Below, piece by piece: positions 25,127 to 33,381 of a stretch of 64,000 bases of DNA (its first letter is position 1; every line of letters starts with the position of its first letter). A program made the translations under genes and the position numbers. The stretch comes from Flavobacterium lacisediminis (GTDB lineage Bacteria > Bacteroidota > Bacteroidia > Flavobacteriales > Flavobacteriaceae). The notes beneath the pieces were generated by a model. It made no database searches and was not told the origin of the DNA. It was given only the letters and a program-made list of their open reading frames with translations. The DNA is taken from assembly GCF_025909975.1 (NCBI RefSeq), contig NZ_JAPCIO010000007.1, forward strand, positions 345 to 64,344. Direction: 5' to 3'.

Positions 25127-26293
25127 ATGAATAAAATATTTGACAATACACAAGTTGCTTTTTCTTTGAAAAGTGATACCGAACTAGAAAGAGCTTATTT
25201 TCTTTTCAAACTAATTGCAAGTCAGCCACTTGTAAAAATAGGAACTGCCGTTACAAATTTCGCCCTTAAAGCACATTTACCTGTTGAAGGATTGATTCGT
25301 TCAACTGTTTTTGACCATTTTTGTGGTGGTGTCAATGAGGTTGATTGCTTAAAAGTGGTAGATAATATGTTTACCAAAGGAGTTTCATCGGTTTTAGATT
25401 ATTCTGTAGAAGGAAAAGAAGAAGAAGCTCAGTTTGACGCGGCTTTAGAAATGACTTTAAAAACAATTGAGTTTGCGAGAGAACGTGAAGCTATTCCATT
25501 TGCTGTTTTTAAACCAACAGGTTTTGGCCGTATAGATTTATATGAAAAAGTAGGAGAGAAGTCGGTTTTAACAGAAGCTGAACAACAAGAATGGAATCGT
25601 GTAATTGCTCGATTTGATTTAGCTTGTAAAACCGCTTTTGAAAAAGATGTTTTATTGTTAATTGACGCAGAAGAAAGTTGGATGCAGGATGCTGCAGACG
25701 CTATTGTTACCGATATGATGCGCAAATACAACAAGCAAAAAGCTATTGTTTTTAATACGTTACAAATGTATCGTTGGGACAGATTAGACTATTTGAAAAG
25801 TTTACACGAAGAAGCAAAATCGGAAGGATTTTATATTGGAATGAAATTAGTTCGTGGTGCTTACATGGAAAAAGAAAATGATAGAGCAGCTGAACGTGGA
25901 TTAAAATCGCCAATTTGTGTTTCTAAAGAAGCTACCGATATTAATTATGATGCTGCTGTTTTATATATGGTGGAGCATTTAGATATCATGGCAGTATTTG
26001 CAGGAACACATAACGAGGAAAGTTCATATAAGTTAATGCAATTAATGGCTGAAAAAGGAATTGCTAAAAATGACAAGAGAATCTTTTTTGGACAATTATT
26101 AGGAATGAGTGATAATATCAGCTTTAATTTAGCGGGTAATGGTTATAATGTAGCTAAATATTTACCCTTTGGACCAGTTAGAGATGTTATGCCTTACTTA
26201 ATAAGAAGAGCAGAAGAAAATACTTCAGTAGCTGGTCAAACGAGTAGGGAGTTAACGTTGATTAAAAAAGAAAAAGAACGTAGAAAGTTATAA
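25127..26293 (+). CDS. Proline dehydrogenase (monofunctional)
   Basis: A FAD-dependent PRODH barrel of 388 residues that oxidises proline to pyrroline-5-carboxylate at the inner membrane. Motifs are FAVFKPTGFGR (about residue 127), the FAD-contacting MKLVRGAYMEKE (about 243), FAGTHNEESS (about 285) and PYLIRRAEENTSV near the C-terminus. It is not fused to a P5C dehydrogenase. I start at ATG 25127 because the in-frame codon at 25103 overlaps the -7 box. It ends at a strong terminator. Confidence 0.93.
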   Translation: MNKIFDNTQVAFSLKSDTELERAYFLFKLIASQPLVKIGTAVTNFALKAHLPVEGLIRSTVFDHFCGGVNEVDCLKVVDNMFTKGVSSVLDYSVEGKEEEAQFDAALEMTLKTIEFAREREAIPFAVFKPTGFGRIDLYEKVGEKSVLTEAEQQEWNRVIARFDLACKTAFEKDVLLLIDAEESWMQDAADAIVTDMMRKYNKQKAIVFNTLQMYRWDRLDYLKSLHEEAKSEGFYIGMKLVRGAYMEKENDRAAERGLKSPICVSKEATDINYDAAVLYMVEHLDIMAVFAGTHNEESSYKLMQLMAEKGIAKNDKRIFFGQLLGMSDNISFNLAGNGYNVAKYLPFGPVRDVMPYLIRRAEENTSVAGQTSRELTLIKKEKERRKL

Positions 26294-26296
26294 TAG

Positions 26297-26325
26297 AAAA
26301 ATCCCGCACTAGCGGGATTTTTTTT
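26297..26325 (+). terminator. Rho-independent terminator after proline dehydrogenase
   Basis: AATCCCGC and GCGGGATT form an 8-bp stem with loop ACTA, followed by eight T. Confidence 0.9.
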
Positions 26326-26358
26326 AATTATAATTGTTTGGGAAAATGAATAAAAAAA

Positions 26359-26934
26359 TTATTTTCGTTGTCTACCATTCTCTTGTTCATATTGTTTGGC
26401 TTTATACGCTTGAATTTCCATTTGAATATTTTCATCTTCAGGATTTTCTTGTTGTTTTAAATATAGCTCTCTTAATTCTGGTTCATTAGAATAATAATGA
26501 TTAATTAATACACTATTAGGTAAAATTAAACAGATCGTTGCAAAAACAAATATAACAACCGTTCTTGTCAATAAGTTTTTGTAATAATTTTTTAAATCTT
26601 CATTTGATTTTTTAAATAATGAAAATCCAGCTAATAATAAAATTGCAGCTGACATACAACCTACTAGCAACATTACTTTTGATCCTGGCCAAAACATCAA
26701 TTTAAATTCAATACCAATTATTGCAACAGATAATAACCATCCAAATAATATTGAGACACCAATCTTTTGGTTTTTAAAAGTTTTGTCACTAAAAAAATAG
26801 AATCCAAACGGAAAATAACAAAAAGCTAAAAATGTTAACGATAAAACCATTAATGGGCCACCACCAGGCCAATGCATCAATTTAAAAATAAGTGAAATAA
26901 TAAATACGATTAATAAAGCTTTTTCTGTTTTCAT
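26359..26934 (-). CDS. GldL-like integral membrane protein of unknown function
   Basis: The 191-residue protein has about five membrane helices and a charged C-terminal tail. Two copies of the motif FKLM-H/F-WPG (residues ~17-24 and ~75-82) recall the FKILHWPG motif of the gliding/T9SS motor protein GldL, suggesting a duplicated half. Unlike GldL it has no long cytoplasmic domain and no gldM neighbour. Proteins with this motif are common in Bacteroidota and their function is unknown. A TATATTTG box (26965-26958, minus strand) is upstream. Confidence 0.65.
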   Translation of the reverse strand: MKTEKALLIVFIISLIFKLMHWPGGGPLMVLSLTFLAFCYFPFGFYFFSDKTFKNQKIGVSILFGWLLSVAIIGIEFKLMFWPGSKVMLLVGCMSAAILLLAGFSLFKKSNEDLKNYYKNLLTRTVVIFVFATICLILPNSVLINHYYSNEPELRELYLKQQENPEDENIQMEIQAYKAKQYEQENGRQRK

Positions 26935-27010
26935 GTTTTATCTAATTTTTAACTTCTCAAATATATCCAAATTTCTACAAAAATTCTTACCTTTAAAATA
27001 AAAATTCAAG

Positions 27011-27400
27011 ATGCGATTTCATACGAGAAAATGGGTAAAACCCGAAGATTTGAATGCGAATGGTACGTTATTCGGAGGTAAATTATTAGCTTGGATAGAC
27101 GAAGAAGCTGCTTTGTATTCGATTGTGCAATTGGAAAATTCTAAAGTGGTGACCAAGTTTATGAGTGAAATTAATTTCATGAGTGCCGCCAAACAAGGCG
27201 ATATTGTTGAAATTGGTTTGGATGTGGTACATTTTGGAAAATCTTCGTTAGTATTGAAATGCGAAGTTCGTAATATGATGACTCGTGAAAAAATTATTAC
27301 AATTGATAATATTACAATGGTCAACCTAGGCGAAGATGGAAAACCTAAACCACATGGCAAAACTCAAATTGAATTTATTGAAGACCGATTGAAAAAATAA
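27011..27400 (+). CDS. Acyl-CoA thioesterase (hotdog fold, YciA/BFIT type)
   Basis: A 129-residue hotdog protein. NANGTLFGGKLLAWIDEEAA (residues ~17-36) is the signature of acyl-CoA thioesterases of the YciA family, with the catalytic aspartate in WIDE. SAAKQGDIVEIG and GKSSLVLKCEVRN follow the family. It should hydrolyse acyl-CoA in the cytoplasm; the chain length is unknown. Its stop codon overlaps the next start region, so the two genes form an operon. Confidence 0.9.
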   Translation: MRFHTRKWVKPEDLNANGTLFGGKLLAWIDEEAALYSIVQLENSKVVTKFMSEINFMSAAKQGDIVEIGLDVVHFGKSSLVLKCEVRNMMTREKIITIDNITMVNLGEDGKPKPHGKTQIEFIEDRLKK

Positions 27401-27405
27401 TGAAT

Positions 27406-28071
27406 ATGCTACAACAATCAACTTTAGAATTTCTATCTCAACTTAAAGAAAACAACAACCGCGAATGGTTTACAGAAAATAAAAAACGTTTTGACAGCGA
27501 ACAAAAAGCTACTAAAACTTTTTTTACGCAAATACTAACCGATTTAGAAAAAATTGATAGTATCGAAAAAATGCAAATGCATCGTATTTATAGAGATATT
27601 CGTTTTTCAAAAGATAAAACACCTTACAAAAATCATTTTTCGGTAAGTTTTGATAGAACAAAACCTTTATTGCGCGGAGGTATGTATTTGCACATTGAAA
27701 ACGATGCAAGTTTTGTAGGTGGTGGATTTTGGGAGCCCAATAATGAAGATTTATTTAGAATTAGAAAAGAAATCGAATTAGATGCTTCCGATTTAAAAGA
27801 AATTATAACGGATAAAACGTTTGTTTCATATTTTGGGACATTAGAAGGCGAGGGATTAAAAACGGCACCTAAAGGATTTGATAAAACGCATCCAGAAATT
27901 GAATTGATTAGAAAAAAGCAGTTTGTAATTAGAAGAAAGTTTTCAAATAAAGAAGTTTTAGCTCCCAATTTTCAAGATGAAGTTTTAGCTACTTTCAAAG
28001 CAATGCGACCTTTCTTTGACTATATGAGTGATGTTTTGAGTACGGATTTGAATGGAGAATCGATTTATTAA
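27406..28071 (+). CDS. DUF2461 family protein
   Basis: The 221-residue protein has the family signatures NREWFTENKKRFD (residues ~17-29), HRIYRDIRFSKDKTPYKNHF (~63-82) and GGGFWEPN (~103-110), typical of DUF2461 (TIGR02453). Biochemical function unknown. Two ATG codons lie 6 bp apart (27400 and 27406). I use the second because LQQSTLEFL begins the conserved region, but either is possible. It follows the thioesterase gene directly and converges with the next gene. Confidence 0.85.
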   Translation: MLQQSTLEFLSQLKENNNREWFTENKKRFDSEQKATKTFFTQILTDLEKIDSIEKMQMHRIYRDIRFSKDKTPYKNHFSVSFDRTKPLLRGGMYLHIENDASFVGGGFWEPNNEDLFRIRKEIELDASDLKEIITDKTFVSYFGTLEGEGLKTAPKGFDKTHPEIELIRKKQFVIRRKFSNKEVLAPNFQDEVLATFKAMRPFFDYMSDVLSTDLNGESIY

Positions 28072-28463
28072 TTTTCTTCGAACAATTGAACTTGACTTTT
28101 TAAACGTTCAATCAATAAATTCATCATTCGTTTGTTTAAATTAGACGAATTTTGAATGTAGTCTTTGTATTCGGAAATTGTAAATAAGCCAATGATAATA
28201 CCTTTCAAGGAGTTTCTAAATTTGATATCGCGTTGAATGGCATTTTCAATATAAATCATTTTCTTCTCTGGATTTAAGGTAAAAAAGGCATTCTTTTGCT
28301 TAATTGCATAATTTCTAAAAACTTCAATAAACAAATCATTTTGAAATTTTAAAATAGGACGAAGAGTTTGATTTTGAAACTTTTCTTCCGAACTCGAATT
28401 TTCAAAAATGGTTCCAATAGATTCACCTCTGATTTCTAGGATTGCTTCGTCTTTTGTTTTCAT
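28068..28463 (-). CDS. Conserved hypothetical protein, 131 residues
   Basis: A soluble, mostly helical protein without signal or membrane segment. It opens with KDEAILEIRGES and has a central AIKQKNAFFTLNPEKKMIYIENAIQRD. I recall similar proteins in Flavobacteriaceae but no characterised member. It converges with the DUF2461 gene (stop codons overlap by 4 bp). It sits downstream of the MscS-type gene but is separated from it by a terminator. Confidence 0.6.
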   Translation of the reverse strand: MKTKDEAILEIRGESIGTIFENSSSEEKFQNQTLRPILKFQNDLFIEVFRNYAIKQKNAFFTLNPEKKMIYIENAIQRDIKFRNSLKGIIIGLFTISEYKDYIQNSSNLNKRMMNLLIERLKSQVQLFEEN

Positions 28464-28490
28464 TTTTTAGTTTTTTTTAATACTTAAAGT

Positions 28491-28522
28491 TAAAAAAAAT
28501 AACCTCCAATTTCTTGAAGGTT
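28491..28522 (-). terminator. Terminator after the MscS-type gene
   Basis: Read on the minus strand, AACCTTCAA and TTGGAGGTT form a stem with one mismatch around GAAA, followed by a run of eight T. Confidence 0.7.
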
Positions 28523-28561
28523 ACTTTAAGTTATTAAGAATCAGTTGTTAATTACTTTGTA

Positions 28562-29809
28562 TTATTCTGCTACTGTTTTTGGGCTTGGTGTACCAAGTTC
28601 TGATACTTCTAAATCAAAATAAGGTAAGGAAGCCATAACATGATCAAAAATATCGGCCATGATATGCTCATAATTTAACCAAGTTTTATCTTTTGAAAAA
28701 CAGTATATTTCTAATGGAATGCCTTTTTCTGTTGGTTGTAAATGTCTAACCATTAATTGCATGTCCTTATTGATTCCTGGATGTGATAAAATATATTGAT
28801 TAATGTATTTACGAAACAATCCTAAATTGGTTAAATTTCTACCATTTACAATTACCGATTTATCAATTCCATTGTTGAGATTATATTTATCAATATCCGC
28901 CTGACGATGGTTAATATAAGCTGTTAAATGCTGAATTTTTTTAAAATTTTCTAATTCTTCTGATTGAATAAATCGCACCGTATTTGCTTTTATCAAAACA
29001 TGTCTTTTAATTCGTCTTCCATCAGAATCTAGCATACCACGCCAGTTTTTAAAACTATCTGATATTAAGCTGTATGTTGGAATGGTTGTAGTGGTATTAT
29101 CAAAATTTCGAACTTTTACAGTTGCCAAGTTAATTTCAATAACATCGCCATCAGCACCAAATTTTTCCATTGTAATCCAGTCGCCAATACGAACCATATC
29201 ATTTACTGAAACAGAAATACTGGCTACAAATCCTAAAATGGTATCTCTAAATATTAAGATAATAATTGCCGAAATAGAACCAAAAGTAGTCAGTAAAGTT
29301 GTTTTACTTACGTCAAATAGAATTAAAACAAAAGAAATGATTCCAAACAACCATAAAAACAACATAATTACTTGAATATAACTATCAATTGGTTTATCGC
29401 TGAAACGTGGTTTTTGCTTTAAATAATCTCTTAGTGAATTGAAAATACTTCGAGTAATCCAAAGTGAAAGGATAATGATATAAATTTTGACTCCTTTTTC
29501 AAAAATGTATTCCCAATAGGTGAAATTCTTTAAAATTACGGGTACGGTTTTATATATAAATAGGAGAGGGAGTAAGTGAGCTAAATATTTTGCTGTTTTA
29601 TTTGCTACCAAAAAATCATCAAAAGACGATTTTGTTCTAGCAGCAATTATAGCAAGAAAAATAATGAATAATTTCTTAAACAGATAATCTAAAATATAAG
29701 AAACAACAACTAAAATAATGATATTAACACCTAAATTCAAATAGGAAGAAACGTCATTACTAAAGTCGAGACTTTTAAAAATATCGTATGCCCAATTAAA
29801 GATTTTCAT
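28562..29809 (-). CDS. Mechanosensitive ion channel of the MscS family (YbdG-like)
   Basis: A 415-residue channel protein. Four N-terminal membrane segments precede the pore helix (TTLLTTFGSISAIIILIF) and the beta domain IGDWITMEKFGADGDVIEINLATVKVRNFDNTTTTIPTYSL, given here by its ends IGDWITM and IPTYSL. The C-terminal domain ends with EIYCFSKDKTWLNYEHIMADIFDHV. Length and architecture fit the YbdG/MscM subgroup that responds to osmotic downshock. It starts right at the end of the DUF3817 gene (1-bp overlap), indicating cotranscription. Confidence 0.9.
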   Translation of the reverse strand: MKIFNWAYDIFKSLDFSNDVSSYLNLGVNIIILVVVSYILDYLFKKLFIIFLAIIAARTKSSFDDFLVANKTAKYLAHLLPLLFIYKTVPVILKNFTYWEYIFEKGVKIYIIILSLWITRSIFNSLRDYLKQKPRFSDKPIDSYIQVIMLFLWLFGIISFVLILFDVSKTTLLTTFGSISAIIILIFRDTILGFVASISVSVNDMVRIGDWITMEKFGADGDVIEINLATVKVRNFDNTTTTIPTYSLISDSFKNWRGMLDSDGRRIKRHVLIKANTVRFIQSEELENFKKIQHLTAYINHRQADIDKYNLNNGIDKSVIVNGRNLTNLGLFRKYINQYILSHPGINKDMQLMVRHLQPTEKGIPLEIYCFSKDKTWLNYEHIMADIFDHVMASLPYFDLEVSELGTPSPKTVAE

Positions 29810-30087
29810 TACGTATTTTGAAGGTATTTTTTCTCAATATAAAACGTACCAAATGGAACAATTGATGCCAAACAAACAATAATAAAGGTTTTAAAACTCC
29901 ATTTTTGTTCGTTTTTAATTAAAATAGCAAAAGCAACGTATAAAATGAATAAGACTCCATGAGCCATTCCAATATTTTTTACATAAATAGGATTTCCAGC
30001 CATATATTTCATTGGCATAGCGAAAAACAATAAAGCTAACAATGAAAGACCTTCTAATAAAGCGATTGATCTAAATGATTTTATCAT
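29809..30087 (-). CDS. DUF3817 small membrane protein
   Basis: A 92-residue protein with three membrane helices. The pattern LEGLSLLALLFFAMPMKY, GMAHGVLFILYVAFA and ASIVPFGTFYIEKK is diagnostic of DUF3817. Function unknown; members often accompany transporters. It is the first gene of the unit with the MscS-type channel. Confidence 0.85.
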   Translation of the reverse strand: MIKSFRSIALLEGLSLLALLFFAMPMKYMAGNPIYVKNIGMAHGVLFILYVAFAILIKNEQKWSFKTFIIVCLASIVPFGTFYIEKKYLQNT

Positions 30088-30171
30088 GATAAAGGAGTAA
30101 AAATTTGAAATCCATTAAAGGATATAATTCGAACAAAATTAAATAATATAGGATGTGATTACGTTAAAAAA

Positions 30172-30207
30172 AACAAAAAAATCGGTAAAAATATTTCCTT
30201 ACCGATT
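30172..30207 (-). terminator. Terminator after the 123-residue conserved gene
   Basis: On the minus strand ATCGGTAA and TTACCGAT form an 8-bp stem around a 10-nt loop, followed by seven T. Confidence 0.8.
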
Positions 30208-30233
30208 TATATTATGTAAAATAGAATTTTGAA

Positions 30234-30602
30234 TTAAAAAGCCAAAAAAGCTTTGTTATATTCTTTTAAATCCAAAAGATTATTTTTCTTATCTAAATCA
30301 GTCAATAAAGAAAGGAAGTAATTAAAACTTTCTATATTGTTTTCGTCTGAAATATTTGCTTCTAATTCAGTGTCTTTACTGTCAATTGGTTCATCATCTG
30401 GAATACCAATAAAAAAACCATTGTTGTTATCTAAATGTTCGTAGGCCAAACGTAAAGCTTTTGTTACAACTGGATTATTTAATTCTAAAGTAATTTCTCT
30501 TAGTTTTTTTAAATCGCTAACAATTTCAGAAACTTCGAAATTATCTTTAAATAATTCTTTCTGAATCTTTTCGATTAATTTAAGGGCTTGTCTGTTTTCC
30601 AT
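30234..30602 (-). CDS. Small conserved flavobacterial protein, unknown function
   Basis: The product of 122 residues is acidic and helical (KLIEKIQKELF, ELNNPVVTKALRLAYEHLDNN, YFLSLLTDLDKKNNLLDL). No signal peptide or catalytic motif. I start at ATG 30602, which lies 17 nt after the predicted transcription start; the in-frame upstream codon at 30626 overlaps the -7 box. It is flanked by its own promoter and terminator, so it is monocistronic. Confidence 0.65.
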   Translation of the reverse strand: MENRQALKLIEKIQKELFKDNFEVSEIVSDLKKLREITLELNNPVVTKALRLAYEHLDNNNGFFIGIPDDEPIDSKDTELEANISDENNIESFNYFLSLLTDLDKKNNLLDLKEYNKAFLAF

Positions 30603-30623
30603 GATTCGTAATAATATAGATTG

Positions 30624-30655
30624 CAAAACTAAACTTTCTCATAGTTTTACACAAA
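30624..30655 (-). promoter_or_regulatory. Promoter of the small conserved gene
   Basis: On the minus strand TTTG (30655-30652), a 20-bp spacer and TAGTTTTG (30631-30624) match the consensus exactly. Confidence 0.75.
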
Positions 30656-30794
30656 CGTTTTGAATAGTATTTTAACATTATTCGAAGAATTCTTTTTTGA
30701 TATATAATATACATTATGTAAAATAGAAAATTTAGCTAATTACTTTAATAAGCCATACAAACTTTGTATCTTCGTTTCGTAATATCAAAGTTAT

Positions 30795-32714
30795 ATGAAA
30801 AACCCTATTGCCGAACGCATCACTGATTTTTTAAAACATTACCCACCTTTTTCTAGTTTACCTTATGAAAGCTTATTAGAAATTGCTAAAACATGTCAGG
30901 TAATTTATTTAGAAAAAAATCAAACGTTATTTAAAATAAATGATGCTACACATTCCTTTTTTTATGTGGTGGCTTCAGGTGCTGTTGGTTTATCAGTAAC
31001 TTCAGATTCAGATGACGTACTAATTGACAAATGTGATGAGGGTGATATTTTAGGATTACGGCCTTTTTTTGCTAAAAATAATTACTTAATGACAGCGAAA
31101 GCTCGTGAAGAAAGTATTATTTATGCTATTCCAATAGAAACTTTCAAACCCTATGTAGCTGCAAATCCAGATGTGTTGAGCTTTTTATTAGAGAGTTTTG
31201 CTTCAAATACTAGAAATCCTTACGATAAAAGTCATAAAGGAAAATTAATTTCTGAAAACGTAATTTACAATGACCAAAGTTCTGAAATTCAATATTATCA
31301 ACCTATAAAGTATACTTCTAATCCTATAACTGCTTCTCCAAATGATATTGTAAAATTTGTTGCACAAACTATGTCGAGTAGCAAAATTGGAAGTATGATT
31401 ATTCACGAAAATAGAAAACCAATCGGAATTGTCACTGATAAAGATTTGCGTTCTAAAATTGCAACCGGACTTTATTCTATTGATGTTACAATTGACAAAA
31501 TCATGTCTTCTCCTGTAATTACAGTAGCTGACAACTTGTCTATTGCTGAAGCACAAATCATTATGTTGAAAAACAATGTTTCTCATTTATGTGTTACAAA
31601 AGATGGTTCTACTGATTCAGAAATAACAGGAATTATTACAGAACATGATATTGTTGTCGCTCAAGCTAACAATCCAGGAGTTTTACTAAAACAGTCTAAA
31701 CGAGCACAAAGATCATCTGATTTAAAAGAAGTTAGAGAAAAATTAGCCGATTTAATTCAACATTCGTTAGATAAAAATGTACCTATTAATCATATTGGTT
31801 CTATTGTTGGCGAAATTAATTTAGCGATTACCAAACGTGCTATCGAATTAGCTATTGAAAAAATTGGTACTCCTCCTCCAGCCCAGTTTGCTTGGATAAA
31901 CATTGGAAGTCAAGGTAGAAAAGAGCAACTTTTGCTTACAGATCAAGATAATGCAATTATTTTTGAAGATGTTCCTGAAGATAATTACGATACTGTAAAA
32001 AAATACTTTCTTGAATTAGCGGAGAAAGCAACAAAAACATTGAATAAAGTGGGTTATGATTTTTGTCCAAATGAAATGATGGCAAGTAATTCGCTTTGGT
32101 GTAAATCAATTTCAGATTGGCAAAACCAGTTTAAAGGCTGGATTATTAATCCTGCTGATAAAAACGTTTTACAAAATACTATTTTCTTTGATTATGATTT
32201 TGTTTATGGAAATGAATCTTTAGTTGATACCATTACTAAAACAATTCACGAAGAAATAAATGATAACCAGTTGTTTTTTGCGTATTTAGGTGCTGATGCT
32301 CTAAAAAATCCTCCACCATTAGGATTTTTCCGTCAGTTTTTGGTTGAAAGTGATGGTGAACACAAAGATACTTTTGATTTAAAAGGAAGAGCTTTAATGC
32401 CATTGATTGATGCTGCTCGAATTTTATCTTTAAGTAAAGGAATTAAAAATACAGCAAATACTATTTCCAGATATGCAAAGCTGGCAGAATTAGAACCGCA
32501 AAATGCTCCAGTTTATGAAGCTTGTGCCGATGCTTTTGCAGAATTATTGAAGTTCAGAACTGAAGAAGGTTTGAAAAATGAATCAGATGGTAGATATTTG
32601 AATTTAAGCGAGTTATCGAAATTAGATAAAGTAAAACTTAAAAACGATTTCCAACCAATTAACGACATTCAGGAAGTGATTAAAAATAAATTCCAATTAA
32701 CTTATTTTACTTAA
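30795..32714 (+). CDS. cNMP-binding/CBS/DUF294 nucleotidyltransferase-like signalling protein
   Basis: A 639-residue cytoplasmic protein with four parts. An N-terminal cyclic-nucleotide-binding domain spans ~10-130. A pair of CBS domains spans ~170-300 (MSSSKIGSMIIHENRKPIGIVTDKDL, here by its ends SSSKIG and VTDKDL, and NNVSHLCVTKDG). A DUF294 GlnD-like nucleotidyltransferase core spans ~320-450 (NIGSQGRKEQLLLTDQDNAI, with the two aspartates). DUF294-C is at the end. In other bacteria this protein sits with a DnaQ-like exonuclease, acs and a CrbS-type kinase, exactly the company found here. It may sense adenylate pools; targets are unknown. It is followed after 3 bp by the exonuclease gene. 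Confidence 0.92.
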   Translation: MKNPIAERITDFLKHYPPFSSLPYESLLEIAKTCQVIYLEKNQTLFKINDATHSFFYVVASGAVGLSVTSDSDDVLIDKCDEGDILGLRPFFAKNNYLMTAKAREESIIYAIPIETFKPYVAANPDVLSFLLESFASNTRNPYDKSHKGKLISENVIYNDQSSEIQYYQPIKYTSNPITASPNDIVKFVAQTMSSSKIGSMIIHENRKPIGIVTDKDLRSKIATGLYSIDVTIDKIMSSPVITVADNLSIAEAQIIMLKNNVSHLCVTKDGSTDSEITGIITEHDIVVAQANNPGVLLKQSKRAQRSSDLKEVREKLADLIQHSLDKNVPINHIGSIVGEINLAITKRAIELAIEKIGTPPPAQFAWINIGSQGRKEQLLLTDQDNAIIFEDVPEDNYDTVKKYFLELAEKATKTLNKVGYDFCPNEMMASNSLWCKSISDWQNQFKGWIINPADKNVLQNTIFFDYDFVYGNESLVDTITKTIHEEINDNQLFFAYLGADALKNPPPLGFFRQFLVESDGEHKDTFDLKGRALMPLIDAARILSLSKGIKNTANTISRYAKLAELEPQNAPVYEACADAFAELLKFRTEEGLKNESDGRYLNLSELSKLDKVKLKNDFQPINDIQEVIKNKFQLTYFT

Positions 32715-32717
32715 AAT

Positions 32718-33326
32718 ATGGCAATTAATTGGTTTAAAAAAATAGTAAAAGATTACCCTAAATTTTGGGAAACCTACCTAAGTTGCTTTAATGAAAATCA
32801 AAGTAAAGAGCAACGTTATGTAGTTTTTGATTGTGAAACCACAGGTTTAGATTACAAATCAGATAGAATTTTATCTATTGGAGCTGTTGGAATTCAGAAC
32901 AATCAAATTATTGTAGGTGACTTTATGGAAGTATTTTTACAACAAGATGTTTTCAACCCTGAAACGGTTACTTTACATGGTATTTTAAGAGAAGGAAAGG
33001 AAGAAAAAGTAGTTGAAGCTGAAGCTATAATTCGCTTTTTGGATTTTATAAAAAATGCAACTTTAGTTGGGCATCATGTGGATTTTGATATCGAAATGAT
33101 TAATCAAGCACTAGATCGTTTGGATGTAGGGAAATTACAAAATCAAGCCATGGATACAGACGTAATGTATCAAAAACTAAAATATTTACCACAAGAACAG
33201 CAAAGCTCTTTAGACGAATTATGCGATATCTACAAAATCAAAAAATCCGATCGTCATACCGCAAGTGGTGATGCATTTATTACAGCTTTATTGTTTTTGA
33301 AATTGAAGCGAAAATTAGAGATTTAA
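32718..33326 (+). CDS. DnaQ-like 3'-5' exonuclease (DEDDh)
   Basis: A 202-residue DEDDh nuclease. Asp38 and Glu40 in VFDCETTGLD form Exo I, the aspartate in GHHVDFDIEMI (about 119) is Exo II, and HTASGDAF (about 180-187) is Exo III with the general-base histidine. It is not fused to a polymerase, and a separate proofreading subunit is expected elsewhere. It is cotranscribed with the DUF294 protein, a pairing also known from acetate-regulation loci, where its role is unexplained. Confidence 0.9.
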   Translation: MAINWFKKIVKDYPKFWETYLSCFNENQSKEQRYVVFDCETTGLDYKSDRILSIGAVGIQNNQIIVGDFMEVFLQQDVFNPETVTLHGILREGKEEKVVEAEAIIRFLDFIKNATLVGHHVDFDIEMINQALDRLDVGKLQNQAMDTDVMYQKLKYLPQEQQSSLDELCDIYKIKKSDRHTASGDAFITALLFLKLKRKLEI

Positions 33327-33328
33327 AA

Positions 33329-33359
33329 TAAAAAAACTGCCCCATTACTGAAGCAGTTT
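33329..33359 (-). terminator. Terminator after acs
   Basis: AAACTGC and GCAGTTT form a 7-bp stem with a 12-nt loop. On the minus strand it is followed by seven T, so it mainly serves acs; plus-strand transcripts of the exonuclease would also meet it. Confidence 0.7.
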
Positions 33360-33381
33360 CTTAACCAATAAAACTAAAAAA

